A DNA stretch of 64,000 nucleotides from Ceratobasidium sp. AG-K (GCA_037039685.1 JAWNGF010000001.1:8122001-8186000), one strand, 5' to 3'; shown: positions 33,999 to 46,340, counted from the stretch's first letter. Program-made: numbers and translations. Notes: generated from the letters alone by a model not told the origin.

Positions 33999-35017
33999 TT
34001 TCGATCGTCAGCCACAAGGAGGAGGAGAGCGGAGCGGTGGTGGCGGCTAGTGGCGGTCTCTAGAGCACGGGAGCAAAACGACAAACGCCGATCTGAGGGT
34101 CATGACGTCGGACAAACCGCCCGAGGCAAAGCGATGTGGCGCGGATGGGAAATTGCAATTTATGTTGGACAACATCAGGGTTTCGTCTGTCCCTGCTGCT
34201 CAGTGTAATTCTCGACGGCGGTGACTGCTCACCCGCCACCGGAAGCCCAAATGGGACGTACCATAGACTCTGTTCAACCTTCCAGTCTATCTTTCTAGCA
34301 CCCTGTCAACTCGGCTGATGCATCTTCGACCGTTGGTCTTGCCTCTTTGGCTTCTCCCCTATGACTTTTAGCCAACAAAGTGGTGCCCAGCCATCTTTGA
34401 CTCGCGTAACGAGTGCTCCTAACTGTTTCGAGCCGTCAATGCAGATCAATCGCAACCCCCTTAGCAAGAGTAAGCCCCGTACCCGACAACACCAACAAAT
34501 TACAAGGATGGGAGCTATGGTGCTTTCCGGACTAGATACTGCATTTGAAGCGCTCGGAAAGAGTGAAGACGTATTGATAACCGATACTTTCAAGGTGGTG
34601 AAAGGAGCTACGGGTCAATTGCCGGATTGGTATCATTTAGGGACATCCCCACAACCTCGCAGCAGACGCGTTTGAGAAAAACAAGTGCGATCGATGTTTC
34701 CGTATCATAGTTAATACTTTCGCCCCCAAGCTACTGAACATAGTCCAGATACTCCTGTCACTACACGGTTCCAAGTGCCTTCGCTTCGGTTGACTTGTTA
34801 CAACTCCCGGCCATACAAGCTCCTTGTACTCTCAGCCTTTCACACAAGTGCCTTTATGCGAACACCATGACGGATAAGCAAAATCATTCTGCCCCTACTA
34901 TAACGCATTTCTCTGAATATTTATCGTTGATAATGCTCAGTATCCATATATTCTCCATACAGGCGCAATGAAAGCCACGCATTTAGAGAGCCTAACAACC
35001 CAACTTGGGAATTTAAT
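33999..35017. other. Intergenic, no gene recognised
   Basis: About 1 kb. It should contain the HMCES promoter and the UreD 3' UTR. An open frame at 34361-34675 starts with ATG but encodes nothing recognisable and shows no splice pattern, so I do not call it. Confidence 0.45.
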
Positions 35018-36056
35018 TTAAACGAATGCCTTGTTATACACATCTTCTCCAACTACGCTCCCCAAGCCCTCCAAAGACACTCTCAACCACTCCCTCACAA
35101 GCTCAGTCTCCTTTCCTGCGACTCGTACGCACACTCCATCGCCCACAGTGAGCGGGCTAAGCGCCCAAACCAATTCCTCCGGCTCTGCTCGCTGCCGTTG
35201 CGAGATCTTCGAATACTTGGCTTGGAGTGATTGAATAACAGGCTGAACGAGTGATCCAACAAGGAAAAGTGCAGCATAACACGCATAAGGGTGTAACCTA
35301 TCCTTCAGTGTCCTCGGAGGTAGACCATGTCCAGCCGCTGTCTGGCTCTGCTCGAGTAGCATTGCATCACGTCCCACCCGAGCTTCTCCTATCCAAATTT
35401 CGTTCCGGCTATAGTACCGCTCGAATTCCCATTCTTCTCCGCGGGCCATTCGGCCCGAGGTAAACCAGTCAAGCAGTACGAGCGAGGAGGTAGGGGAAAG
35501 GCGAAATGTTTGAATCTGGGTATACGATGCGAGGTTGAAGCACGTTATCGGATCCGGAAGGAGGAGAAAGATGGACGACGGAGCGAGGGTTGCTGTAAGA
35601 TGTTGGGACGTAGTCGATGTTGGCGAGGCAGCAGGCGTAGAACTCAAGCGATACCGGTCCGTGCTTGTCCGAGATTTGAAGACTTTGGTCGAGCCCTAGC
35701 TTCTCATGAGTCTCGCCTTGAACTAAAAATAGATCAACCGACCTGGGTTAGGAATACAAGCCCCACTCCCTCCTCAACGCTTACATCCAAATCGATCCTA
35801 CATTCAGAAGTAAGCATTTCTCTCATAGCCGATCATCACGCCTGACCTCTAACCTATCACCGCTCACTAATCCCCCACCGTACGAAAGCATATACGCAAC
35901 GCCCACTGGCAGCGAGCCATTCCCTGCGAATGGGATATTCGGGGATAAGAGTTTCAACGGATAAGTATAGGAGAGCTCGCTAAAGTGTGCATGTTCTCCG
36001 AATGCATGTATGTGCGCTTTGCCTGCGCCATGTTGGGGCGTGCGGGGGGGAGGCAT
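35018..36056 (-). CDS. ureD: Urease accessory protein UreD
   Basis: UreD is a scaffold that, with UreF and UreG, loads nickel into apo-urease. The first exon reads GNGSLPVGVAYMLSYGGGLV followed by SGDRLEVR. After an intron, IDLDVSVEEGVGLVFLTQ joins over a second intron to GSTKVFKSRTSTDRYRLSS. The remainder has IFLLLPDPITCFNLASYTQI and LVLLDWFTSGRMARGEEWEF, then RYYSRNEIWIG, the conserved C-half of the family. The end EDVYNKAFV is at 35018. The start at 36056 (MPPPRTPQHGAG) leaves a normal short N-terminus. Fungal urease genes are usually unlinked, and no other urease gene is seen here. It is divergent from cyclin H across 291 bp. Confidence 0.9.
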
Positions 36057-36347
36057 CGGAGGTCGAGATAAGAAGTCCAGTTGCCTGGAGCCACGTGATG
36101 ATCTCTCAGTGCCTGCTTATCTAACTGGCGGCCAATTATGGTATTTACAGAGACAACCAGACCTGCCGGTTTGGTCGAGTTTTTACGCATGACTTCAAGT
36201 GGGGGTCATTGTGCGTGGGCTGATCGGATTTATACACTCCGACAGGGTATAAACGTGCTTTACCTTTGCCCAGACGGCGCTTGATCAGTGGCACGTGATT
36301 CGCGCGCCTCTTGACCTGCGCCACACCTTTCCAGACATTCACTTTTC

Positions 36348-37607
36348 ATGGCCGAAACAAACGACACCACGAAACCCGACGAGGCAGGGACCCAACCCAC
36401 ACCGCACCCACGACCTCTCTACGAAGCCTCGTCACAATTTAAAAACTGGCGCTTTTCTCCCGAACAGCTCGAAAAATCCCGACGGGAGCTGAATGAAGCG
36501 GCGGTCAAGAGTTTGAGAGAGCTGTTAGAGCAAGAAGAGGTGAGTACCCCTACTTTTCTCCTTGTTCCAGAACTAATGGGGGTATAGTAGCCTGGTTCGA
36601 CTGCCTCGCTCCAGTTTCTCGACGTTCAAGAGGAGCACGCGCTCGTGACGTATTATGCCCGTGTTATTGGCTCGATGTGCGCTCGCATAGGTCTGGCAGA
36701 GGAAGTCGAGGCGACGGCGATTAGCTATTTAAAGCGGTTTTATTTGAAGAACACGGTGATGGATTGGCATCCCATGAACGTCACGTACGTCCGCACAACT
36801 GGCCGTTCTAGGCGTTTTACTTATTCTTCTGGGTTGTTTTTGCTGGGTAGGATTACTATTCTATTCCTGGCGACTAAAACCTCGAACATGCCCGTTTCGC
36901 TGGACTACTACGTATCGAAACTTCCATCGGGCAAGACCTCGGCGCAAGACGTGCTCGACTTGGAGTTTCTCGTCGCCCAGAGTCTGAGTTTCGAATTTGC
37001 AGTATGGCACGCGCACCGAGCGCTCTGGGGGATTGTCCTCGACTGCCAAGTACGTCCCATCCACTTGGACTACTTTCAACGAATAACACTCGTTTCAGAG
37101 CATCCCAGACATCGACCAAGAATCCACCAAACGCACACACGCCGCCGCCCTGCAACAAATCCGCAACTCTCGCCTCACAGACGCCGAACTCATCTACACA
37201 CCCTCGCAAATCGCCGTCGCATGCGTATACCTCGCCGACCCCTCCCTCGCCGAAAAGTACCTGTCCGTCAAAGGAAGCGGGAACATGCTTTCAGTCGTAC
37301 AAGACGTAGCAGGGATGATTGAGCGCGACGGCAAAGGGGCAGACGTGGCGCTCGTCAAGGAGATTGATCGGCGTCTCAAGGCGTGTAAGAATCCTGAACG
37401 GGTCAAGGGGAGCAAGTCGTGAGTGACGATCAGTAAGCTAGTGCAATTTGGGGTTAATCATGGGCTAGGTACGAAGCGCGGCAAGCCAAAGCCGATGCGG
37501 CCGCGGAGAAGAAGCGAGCGCTCAAGGCGAGTCTGTCACTCGAGTCGCAGATGAGTCAGGACGAGATGTTTGGTCCTTCGATTTCGCTGGCTGCCGAGGG
37601 GGAGTAG
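36348..37607 (+). CDS. CCL1: Cyclin H (TFIIH / CDK-activating kinase cyclin)
   Basis: Cyclin H (Ccl1 in budding yeast, Mcs2 in fission yeast) partners Kin28/CDK7 in TFIIH and phosphorylates the Pol II tail. The N-terminus LYEASSQFKNWRFSPEQLEK matches the cyclin H N-helix region. The first cyclin box spans exons: EEHALVTYYARVIGSMCARI, ISYLKRFYLKNTVMDWHPMN, then after an intron TILFLATKTSNMP. The second half includes LDLEFLVAQSLSFEFAVWHA, then after another intron SIPDIDQESTKRTHAAALQQ and PSQIAVACVYLADPSLAEKY. A Lys/Ala-rich C-terminal exon (YEARQAKADAAAEKKRALKA) closes the gene with the stop at 37607. Five to six short introns. Confidence 0.9.
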
Positions 37608-38231
37608 CAGTATGGGGAAGAGATTGGGGGTGGTGGGGGTGGTGACACTTCTGGGTCTATGCGACTAGCTTCTAGCGAGGGTGAATTTCGGTGCTAGAGC
37701 GTTATGAGTGTCGGTTGGGAGCTCCTCGGACTGAGTAATACATGCACGGATATTGCGCTTTGGTGGCACGCGTCGCTTGATAGATCCTGAGTAATTACGG
37801 AACGAAAAGTTAATTGGCGTATAAATATGACAGCAGGGACAAGTTGACAGATTCAAGTTGGCGCTGATCGATTGGTCATGGGGTGTATTCCTGAGCGAGC
37901 GACGACCAGGATGGAGGTGGTCGATGTAGAGGCGAGCGACGTTGTGGCCGACAAGATGCCCGACGTGCGGATTACCGAGACCCGGCGTCTCCAACGTCGC
38001 CGCGGGCGTCGACGCAGACGGACCCACTGCCACACTCGCATGCGTCGTCGTCGCGGCGTCGCTGTCTGCGCCGTCTGCGGCTGCGTCGACGGTGAGGAGC
38101 CGGCGAGCCACGATCGATGTGAGTGGTTTGTGAATTGACTGGTTGGTGCTGATGCGTCGCAGGGCCGGTCGAACCGACTGTCGGGCTTTTTCTCGCACTT
38201 GTTGACTGCACGACGGCCAGACCCTCCACCG
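37608..38231. other. Intergenic, may hold 5' exon(s) of the CNH-GYF gene
   Basis: An exon ending at 38118 (SRRATID) joins in frame, by a 44-nt GT-AG intron, to sequence starting at 38163 that reads GRSNRLSGFFSHLLTARRP. That looks like genuine coding sequence, so the downstream protein probably starts further left than 38232. I could not find a clean ATG for it. The rest is low-complexity GC-rich DNA. Confidence 0.5.
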
Positions 38232-41200
38232 ATGCCCGAACACTCTGCACCACCGTCGCCGACGACTCCACGGTCGCTAACACCGCCCCCCTCGCTGCCG
38301 CCGCCGTCACTGTCTGAGCTCGGACTGGCGCTTTCGGTCGTCACCTCGGGACTTGGCGCAGCCCACTATGCGACTCCTCCGACGAGCGGCACGTTTCTCG
38401 CACCACACTATCTACTGTTGTGCCATGCCCAGGGCCTCGACGTACTGCCCCTCAATGCCCCTCCGGCGCCTCAGCCGTATGCGCTCGTGCGTCGAGTAGC
38501 GTTCAAGAGTGTTATAGTGATGGAAGAGCGGGGCGTGCTGGTGGCCATTGCCGGAAGGCGAGACGGAGTGCGGGTGTACGCACTGGAAGAAGTGCGCCGA
38601 GCGGTCGAATGGCGACTGGACCTCGAACTCAAGCGCGAACAGCTCGTGCGCAGACAAGTCACGCCGACCACCCCGGCGCAACTCCAAACGCCGACTGCGC
38701 CACCCCCGAGCTATACTGCCAGCGTCGACCGACCATTGCGACCGCTGATTACCCGCGTGTCGACGACCAACTTGGCGGCTGTTGCGGCCGCTCAACCGCG
38801 TCGGGCCTCGCTGTCGGGCCAAAAGTCCGAGTGGGGAGAGGTTCCGCCCAGCGACGACGAGGTCCTGGTTGCTGCTGGACCAGAAGCAAGCGCCGCACTC
38901 GACGAACGCACGTCGGCCGCCGCCCACAGCGCACCTCCTCCCCCTGCAATAGCCCCTCCTCCCCTGCAGATCGGAGGCGCCCGTCGGTCAACTGTTGGCG
39001 CCGAAGCAGCCCCTGCCACACTCTCGTCCATGCGCTCGGCCCTGGCCCACTCGCGATCCAATAGCTTGCTTCCACGGTCCCCCACGCTCCAGCGCGACGA
39101 AGCCGAACCCGCCGGCGACTCGCTCTCGATTGCCGATATGCTGCGCGAGAGTCGTATGCCCCCGCCCCCCGTCACGCCCAGTCCGACCCAACGTCGGGCT
39201 TCTGTTGTTATGCTCCAGAGCGCGTCCCACCCGGTGTATCAGCCCGGCGAGCTCGATCCTGTCGGCGAAGATTCGGATCACCCCGAACTCAGGCCCCGGA
39301 GATGGTCATTCGTCGCCCCATCTAGCACTTCACTCCCTGAACCTATCGTCTCCCGCCCACCTCCGACACCCACTCCAGCGACAGTCCCGACCATGCAACC
39401 CGTTCCTCTGCCCCCACCATCGCCTAGACAAGGCTCGCACCGATCAACTCGCTCGCATCCCCTCCCTAGCCGTCCACCCACACCTCCGACCGCTACACCC
39501 CGACGGAGACTGTTCCCCAAGATCCTCAGCGCATTCACCAAAAAGTCGCGCGCCCCAAAAGACCGCGCCGCCTCGGCCTCGAGTTCCAGTCTGCCCGTCG
39601 AGACGCCCGGCGTAAACGACGCGCCCAAGCTCGAGTACATCAAACTCCCCGGCACCAAGGGCGCGATTATGATCAAGGCCGTCGAGACGCCCAAAAAGAG
39701 GTGGGCCCAAGCTATTTATTCGACTAATACTGACATGTGTGCAGCTTCCTGGCCATTCTCTGCGGCGAATCCGGCGAGAAGGTCGAACTGTTTGCAGGAA
39801 CGTACCGCACCGCCCTCGGTCTCTCGCGCACATTTATCCTCCCCGACTCGCCCAAATCCCTCGAGTTGCAACTCCAAGGCGACGACCTCGTCGAAGTCTT
39901 CCTCGTATTCGCCCAAAATGTGTTTGGACTCGAACCCGCGACGGTCCGGGTGCGTGAAGTCCGGATCGGGCGGAACGAGCGCAGGGCGGCGCGCAGGAGG
40001 GCCAGAGCGGCGGGTGGAAGTGTGGCTGCCCCTGCTGGAGAGACGGTGGTGACAACGACTGTAAGCGTGGGCGAGGACGTTCCGGCTGGTGGGAATTCGA
40101 GGCGGAGTGGGTCGTTGGCGCGGAGGAGACGAGAAGTCCAAGGGAGAGTCGTAACGAGTCCGGATGACGTCCCGCCCGTGCCTCAATCGCAAGCTGGCCC
40201 GTCGACACCCCAGCCTGGTCCATCGACACCCCAACCCGGGATGCTCACCCCGATTCAAACCGGGACGTTGACACCCCAGGCCGGGACACCCGCCGCCGAA
40301 GAAATGGCGGCACTCAACGCGGCACAAGCAGGCCCATACACGACATTCCAACAACTCTCGTTCGCGCCGCTCTTCCCGCTCGCAGCCATTGCCGACGACT
40401 ATGTGATCCCACCCACATACTTGGAGTTTTGCGAGTATCGCGAAAAGTGGGAGCCGGGTATGCCGCGTGTCGAAGCTGCGCCTGTCGAAGTCCAGGTCGA
40501 GGAGGCCAGAGTTCAGGAAGAACGGGGCAAGGACAAGGAGGACGAGTTGGAGGACGATCCGGCGCATGCGCTCCAGTTTGAGCCTGAACCTGCGCCTGAA
40601 CCTACGCCTGCGCCTGTTCAGATTGTCAAGTGGTTTTATTTGGATCCCAAGGGCGTCGTTCAAGGTCAGTCTCAAGTTGTCTTGTATGAATGGAACTGGT
40701 GCTGATTGGGCTGGTGCAGGCCCCTGGAAGCCGTCGATTATGCAAAACTGGTTGAGGGAGGGGTACCTCCCGCCTGAACTCCCCGTGCGCCGGGCGGACG
40801 AGACCGAGTATACGTTGTTGAAGGACCTTAGGGCGAGTGTCGAGGATCCGGCGGAACCGTTCAAGCCGAGGTTGGCGCCTGCGCCTGTGCCTGCTGCTGA
40901 GGAGGTTCCGGTGGGTACGGTTGAGCCCGAGGCTAGTTCTTCGAGTTTGCCTGTCGAGGCTTCGAGTGTGCCTGTCGAGGATGGCGCTTCGAGTTTGCCC
41001 GCCGAGGCTAGCACCTCGAGCCTACCCGCCGAGGCTAGTTCCTCGAGTTTACCCGTCGAGGCGAGCACGTCAAGTCTTCCAGTCGACCCCACCACCTCGA
41101 CCTTACCCGCCGGACCGTCTGCTCTATCAACCGAACCCACACCTCCATTCGCACCAACCAAAGCCCTTCTCAAACCTACCTCGCTCCTCGCCCAACCGCG

Positions 41201-41762
41201 CCACTTTGGCCCCCCGGCACTCTTCTACTGCTCTCGCGGCGGACACAGCACAACCGTCGTCGACGCCCGCGGTCGACCAGTCCTCAAAGGCCGGATTCAC
41301 TGGTCCTCGAACGAGTCCATGGGCGACACTCAACGGGTCGAGGCGTTTGATGTCGGCGACCGAGCGGTATTTGTCGCGCTCCGTCAGGGCGGGATCGAAG
41401 CGACGGACATCGGCGAGGCGTTGCTCGAACCGGGCGATGAATCCCGTACTGCACTACCCGCCTTCCGTGTGGGACCTGGATCGGCGAGTCGGCGTGGTCC
41501 GTGGGTGTGGAGGTTAGGTTCCGCTGTAGGGTCAACAGGAGCCGTCGGGCTCGGCAAACGACGAGCTGGAACAAGACGACGGGTGCCCACCGGCGCAAGC
41601 GTCGGACGGTCGGGAATGGACGGAGAGAGCGACGACGAGTTGGACGCATATACCAATACCCCCGAGGAAAGTGTCACGTTTCTCGCGCGCCAGGGCGACA
41701 ATGTGTACGTCTGCGAGCGGAGCGGGGGCAAATTTAGGCTGCTCAAGTTGTCTCGGGCCTAA
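38232..41762 (+). CDS. Large protein with split CNH domain and GYF domain
   Basis: Exons about 38163-39700, 39745-40664 and 40720-41762 join in frame. The start is uncertain: 38232 is the first ATG in the big exon, but coding appears to extend upstream. The first CNH half reads TFLAPHYLLLCHAQGLDVLP then VIVMEERGVLVAIAGRRDGV. About 330 disordered Pro/Ser-rich residues follow, including a PPSY motif. The second CNH half begins SFLAILCGESGEKVELFAGT and TFILPDSPKSLELQLQGDDL. Further on is a GYF domain: WFYLDPKGVVQ joined over an intron to GPWKPSIMQNWLREGYLPP. A repetitive SSSLPVEAS-type spacer precedes a C-terminal part with VEAFDVGDRAVFVALRQGGI, ending KFRLLKLSRA. The function is unknown; CNH domains bind small GTPases and GYF binds proline-rich peptides. 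It converges on the acyl-CoA synthetase. Confidence 0.75.
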
Positions 41763-41892
41763 GGACTATGTATTTTCTGTACATTCCATCCTGTTTTATT
41801 TCATGATCATGTACAAGCTGGTTAATCCACTTTCTATTTTTCTTGCTTGAGTATTTACTAGATGAATGATATTGTTCTATGCACATTTATGA

Positions 41893-44745
41893 CTAGAGTT
41901 TGGTGGCCCGTCCCCGCAATACGTTCTGGGCCGTGTTAGCTTGGGTCGAGTCTGGTTTGGGTGTCTTACCTTTTGGATCTTGCCAGTCCTATGTGTATGT
42001 TAGCCCCAGTCTATACAGAAGGGACTGCAACTCACGAGGTCTTGGGCAACTCGGGGACGACCTCGACCCACTCGGGACACGCAAACCCAGGCAACCGCGC
42101 CTTGGCATGCTCCTTCAAACTCGCCTCGAATTCGGCGCGCTTGCCTTTCCACTTGCCTGCCTTGTGCGAGTGCAGGATTACAAACGCCATTGCGCGCTCG
42201 CCCCATTTCGGATGTTGTCGCGCTACGACGGCGACTTCGAGCACGTCGGGGTGAGTCGAGAGTTCTGCGGGGTGTTAGCTGTGTTTGGTCGTGTGTAGCT
42301 GGGCGTACCTTGTTCGATAGCTAGCGAGGATGCATTCTGCGTTATGTTAGTTGCGTTCTCCATGTGTCTTTGGACTTACTTCTCCACCGCTGCAAACGAG
42401 AATTAGCTCAAAACGCATACACCCGGGTATATACGCACCTGATAATGATGTCCTTGCTCCGGTCCGTGATGGCAATAATTCCATCCGGGTGCCTCACCGC
42501 CAGATCACCAGTCCAAAAGTGACCACCCTTGAACGCCTTCTTTGTCGCCTCGGGGTCGTTGAAATACTGCTCACATCAGCCTCCACCCATGATCACGGAA
42601 GTGCGCACACACCTCCTTCATAACAATATTTCCCCGGACAACAATCTCCCCAACGGTCTTGCCATCAGAAGGAACGTCCCGAAGTTCTTCGGAATCGGTA
42701 TACACCACTCGCGCCTCGTCTGCCGTAGCATATGCCTGTCCCTGTCGTGCCATGTACTTGGCCCGCTCATCCAAGGACATACGCGCCCATTCCGGTTGAG
42801 GATGGTTGCGCGTAAAGGGGCCATAGGTCTGAAACTGGGTCAAAGCCAAACCTGCGCATACACTTCCGGGCATACCTCACTGCAACAACATGCTCCCATG
42901 TTAGGCGTGACACTTGTTTATAGACGGAATACGCACGTGAGTCCATATACGTGGGTAACATGGATATTCTTCTTCTCCAGTTCTCCGATCAAATGAGCTG
43001 TCGGAGCGGAGCCAGCGATAATTGCGTGCACTTGGTGTTCGAGCTTACGAGCTTCCGGTGCGTTTACAAGACCGATCTAGGCGATACGTCAGCCCAGGCG
43101 CACTCTTGAGAGAACAAGGCTAACCTGTACAGTTGGAGCACCGCAATAATGCGTCACCCCGGATTCCGTAAAATGTTTCCAGATGACCGAATTGACGACT
43201 GCGCGAATCGTAACCTGCAAAACGCCGGGCCCATCGGTATTAGCTTAAGGTTAAAGGGTGCCACTTACCTGGGTGGCAAAGGCAAACACGCACGCCCACG
43301 GATAAGTCCACCCACAAGCGTGGAACATGGGGAGAATCCTACCACCATAAATTCAATTACGTTTTTGTTGGGAGTGGGTCAATCTCGTACCACAAATAGG
43401 AAGAATCTCGCGTAATCCTACAAATACAAATGAGACTACTTGCGATTGAGCTATCAATAGGACTTACCGGGCTTCATACGCATTTGCAATTGCCGCGAGG
43501 TAAGAGCCTGCCAAGTGTAAGCACGGTAACCCGGAGCTACAAACACAAACCCGTACCCCTGAAAGTAGACACCACGCCTTTCGGCTGTATTCAGCAATTA
43601 GTCGTAATCACTGGCATTCAGGCACTGATGAGACTTACTCTCCCGGTCGTCCCCGAGCTTGGCATATAGTCAGCTGAGTGTACCTTATCATGCACGCCGA
43701 TCCGTCACTTACGTGTAACACAGGCTCGCATTCGCGTCCTCATTGGGTTCGATTTCAATACCCGGCCATCCCTCCTCGCGACTCAACTTACGTCCTTGAG
43801 CTGAAAGCAAGTGTAAGCGGGGCAGGCGAACAAGGTGACAATACTCACAGAGATAGTCCTCGTAAGGGTCGCCAATCCGCCCTGTGTCGTTGCAGACCAC
43901 ATACGGGATGTTCTTGTTCTCAACGAATTTGATGTATTCATAATCGACTAGGACCAGTTTGGCTCCGCTGTGCTCAAGGATATAATCGACTTCGGGAATG
44001 GTCAAACGGGTGCTGAAATGAATGTTAATTCCGAAAAAAGTGCGTAATATAAGACGTACTTGATTGGCGTAATGACAGCCCTCGCAGCAAGGATCCCGAA
44101 ATGAGCATCTAATAGGGTACCTATCAGCTGGGTAACATGATCGCGTGTGAGGACGTACCAACTATCATAGGACTTCATGTTCGAGTTAGAGCAGGCAACA
44201 GTAATATAGATCCATTCACATACCTATTTGGCGCGATTACTGCCACTCTGTCCCCGGGTTTGATCCCGTGCACCCGCATCAATGCGTATGCGAGGTTTTG
44301 TACCCGCTGAGCCCTGCAAGATATGAGAACTGGGCAATGCACTAGCCACACCTTCTTACCATACTTCAAAACTATATGTGACTGGTTGGGGACCATCGGG
44401 TGCAGAAACAGCAAGTTTATTGGGATAAATCAAGGCCGCACGCAAGAGAAAAGACACGGGATTCTATAAAGACTGAGAGCTGGAACGCTCAAAGGATACG
44501 TGTTTGCTCACCAGTGGTGTGATATTGACCGGGAGGGCATTCGAGTGCTTCAGTCTCAATACCACATTCCGAGGAGGGATACTTGCAGGTTGGGGCCAAA
44601 CGGGGGGTAAACATCGTGCGAAGGGGGTTTCGGGTCGAGTTTCTCCGGACTCGAGCGGCTCAGCAAATCGGGACCTACTGGTGCTGCGGGTCTTTGTGTG
44701 CGGCTGTTTGCAATTAGTAATCCACAAAATAATTGTGGTGTTCAT
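41893..44745 (-). CDS. AMP-dependent acyl-CoA synthetase (ANL family)
   Basis: This is an adenylate-forming acyl-CoA ligase that activates a carboxylic acid by ATP. It spreads over a dozen or more small exons. Recognisable parts in order: FLLRAALIYPNKLAVSAPDG, VQNLAYALMRVHGIKPGDRV, VDYILEHSGAKLVLVDYEYI, the phosphate loop as SSGTTGR (about 43640), HACGWTYPWACVFAFATQV, the hinge-side LTET-type segment joined to YGPFTRNHPQPEWARMSLDE, GGHFWTGDLAVRHPDGIIAI, DRSKDIIISGGENAS and WGERAMAFVIL. The C-terminal Lys motif is LPKTSTGKIQK. The very end reads VLRGRATKL, a weak peroxisomal PTS1-like tripeptide. It resembles the AAE/butyrate-CoA ligase-like branch with medium- or branched-chain substrates; the substrate is inferred only. 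The N-terminal residues before NPVSFLL are poorly conserved. Confidence 0.85.
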
Positions 44746-45256
44746 GTGTCATCTTCCTAGAATCACACGATTTTTTACCCTATGTATCGGGACCATCACG
44801 TCAGCGAGAGTATTACTAATATCTCTCGTTATATCCGTGGAAGTTCATTTCGATCCTCAGGCCCAATTCCAGGCTCATAACGACCGAGTGTTCCCATAGG
44901 AATGATCTGCTGCTTTCATTTGGCTTCGTCCAACATCCTTCAGCTTTCCTACAGCTCAACTCTCGATTCTGGGACTCCCGGTTAGACTTCACACTCGTTT
45001 GATTTTCGTTTGTTGTTCGCGCCTTCGCACACTAGTGCGGCCTTGGTCTCTTTGTCCGACCCTCAGCCTCAACTCCCGACACCCAACCCTCTAACGGTTA
45101 GTACAGGACACGGAATTCCTCCCACTGGCCAAGTCGTGCCATTGTTCGTTCGCGGTTGCTTGATTCACGAGGAAGTCGCGTCAATAGAACCACAAGTACG
45201 TTCGTTATTTACCCCCAGCTCGTGGACTGAAACAAGCTGGCTGCAGGTCAGACCCC
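44746..45256. other. Intergenic, divergent promoters
   Basis: About 510 bp between the acyl-CoA synthetase start and the secreted-protein start. It holds pyrimidine-rich stretches; no gene or specific site is recognised. Confidence 0.4.
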
Positions 45257-46340
45257 ATGCCGCTCCATTCGCGACGCGGACCGCTTTCATCCGTATGGGC
45301 GGTGCTTCTCGTTTGGTTATTGGAGGGTATATCGTTGGTTTCGGCACAACTCGTCAACGGTCAATTCTATACATCAGGTCTTGCAATATCGAATGCACCC
45401 GCTCCCGGGAGGTGAGGACCAAATTTTATAGTATGATAATCCCTGCTGAAATTTCCTCAGCCAACACTCTGCTGGCGGCGCGATAGGGGTTTCGGTAGAC
45501 GTGAGTGGGAACGGGAGGCTCCCTACTTCGGCCTCGGTACCAGGGTCCACTCTCCCAACAGCATTCATTTCGTTGAACATCTTTCTCATTTCTTCCCAAA
45601 CCAATACAAATGTCACTGTGACAAGCGGCCCTCAATTCCTGGAAGGCGAGCCAGGTAGTACCGTCAAGCACCTTAATTTTGCCATCCCAAGTTGCTTGAA
45701 AACTGGTGATTACAATGTGAGTTTGTATGCTTGTGGTGCGGGCTTGTACTAATACTTTGAAAGTACACGTACTATGAGGTCTCGCGTGTGAACGAGCAGA
45801 CCTACTTTTCTATAACACCTATACCCATTTTTATTCTCAACAACCAATCCAATGATCAGCAATGCGAAGGGTCCACAGAGCCTGAAGCGCAACCTCAACC
45901 ATCCTCGCCCCCTCCGGAACAGCCTTTTCTTGGCCCCGGATTTTCGCTCACAACTGGATTTTCACAGCCCGCTGCACCGACCAACACGTTGTCCGGGACC
46001 CAGGACACTGTCACCATCACGGTCACAAGGACAGTAGTATCGACGATCTCGACCTCGATAACACAGACGCAAACGTTGACGCTTGGCAATGGTGGTTTCA
46101 CCACGATAACAACGTAAGTGCCTTACCAAGGTCGCGATCTCCTGATATAGACGCCTTTGACGTAGGGTCGTTCCTACTGTTTTACCTACAACTGTCACTT
46201 CGGTCTTTACAACCGCGTCTTCGGGCTCCTTCGTTCCTATCAACGCGGGCTGCCGAACACTGGTAGCCCCGCTTTTGTCTGTTCCCTTCACAGGAGTCCT
46301 ACTTTCTGCAATGATCCAGGGCGTGTATGGATTGATTTAG
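45257..46340 (+). CDS. Secreted Ser/Thr-rich, probably GPI-anchored surface protein
   Basis: Four exons join in frame: 45257-45411, 45461-45716, 45764-46113 and 46166-46340. The ATG at 45257 opens an arginine-bearing signal peptide, MPLHSRRGPLSSVWAVLLVW, with a likely cleavage after LVSA. The mature start is QLVNGQFYTSGLAIS. A compact extracellular domain follows (PTAFISLNIFLISSQTNTNV, KHLNFAIPSCLKTGDYN) and, after an intron, YTYYEVSRVNEQTYFSITPI. Then comes a Pro/Gln-rich linker and a long Thr/Ser region (TITVTRTVVSTISTSITQTQ, FTTITTVVPTVLPTTVTSVF). The C-terminal hydrophobic segment VAPLLSVPFTGVLLSAMIQG with few residues after it fits a GPI-anchor signal. I recognise the architecture from basidiomycete surface proteins but not a named family. 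Confidence 0.8.

Noticed and set aside
34361..34675. ATG-initiated open frame of 104 codons
   Set aside because: No domain, no splice pattern and unremarkable composition; it sits where the HMCES promoter and UreD 3' end are expected.
37665..38344. Long minus-strand frames in GC-rich DNA opposite the CNH-GYF 5' end
   Set aside because: Low-complexity Arg/Asp-rich products, typical shadows of a GC-rich coding strand.
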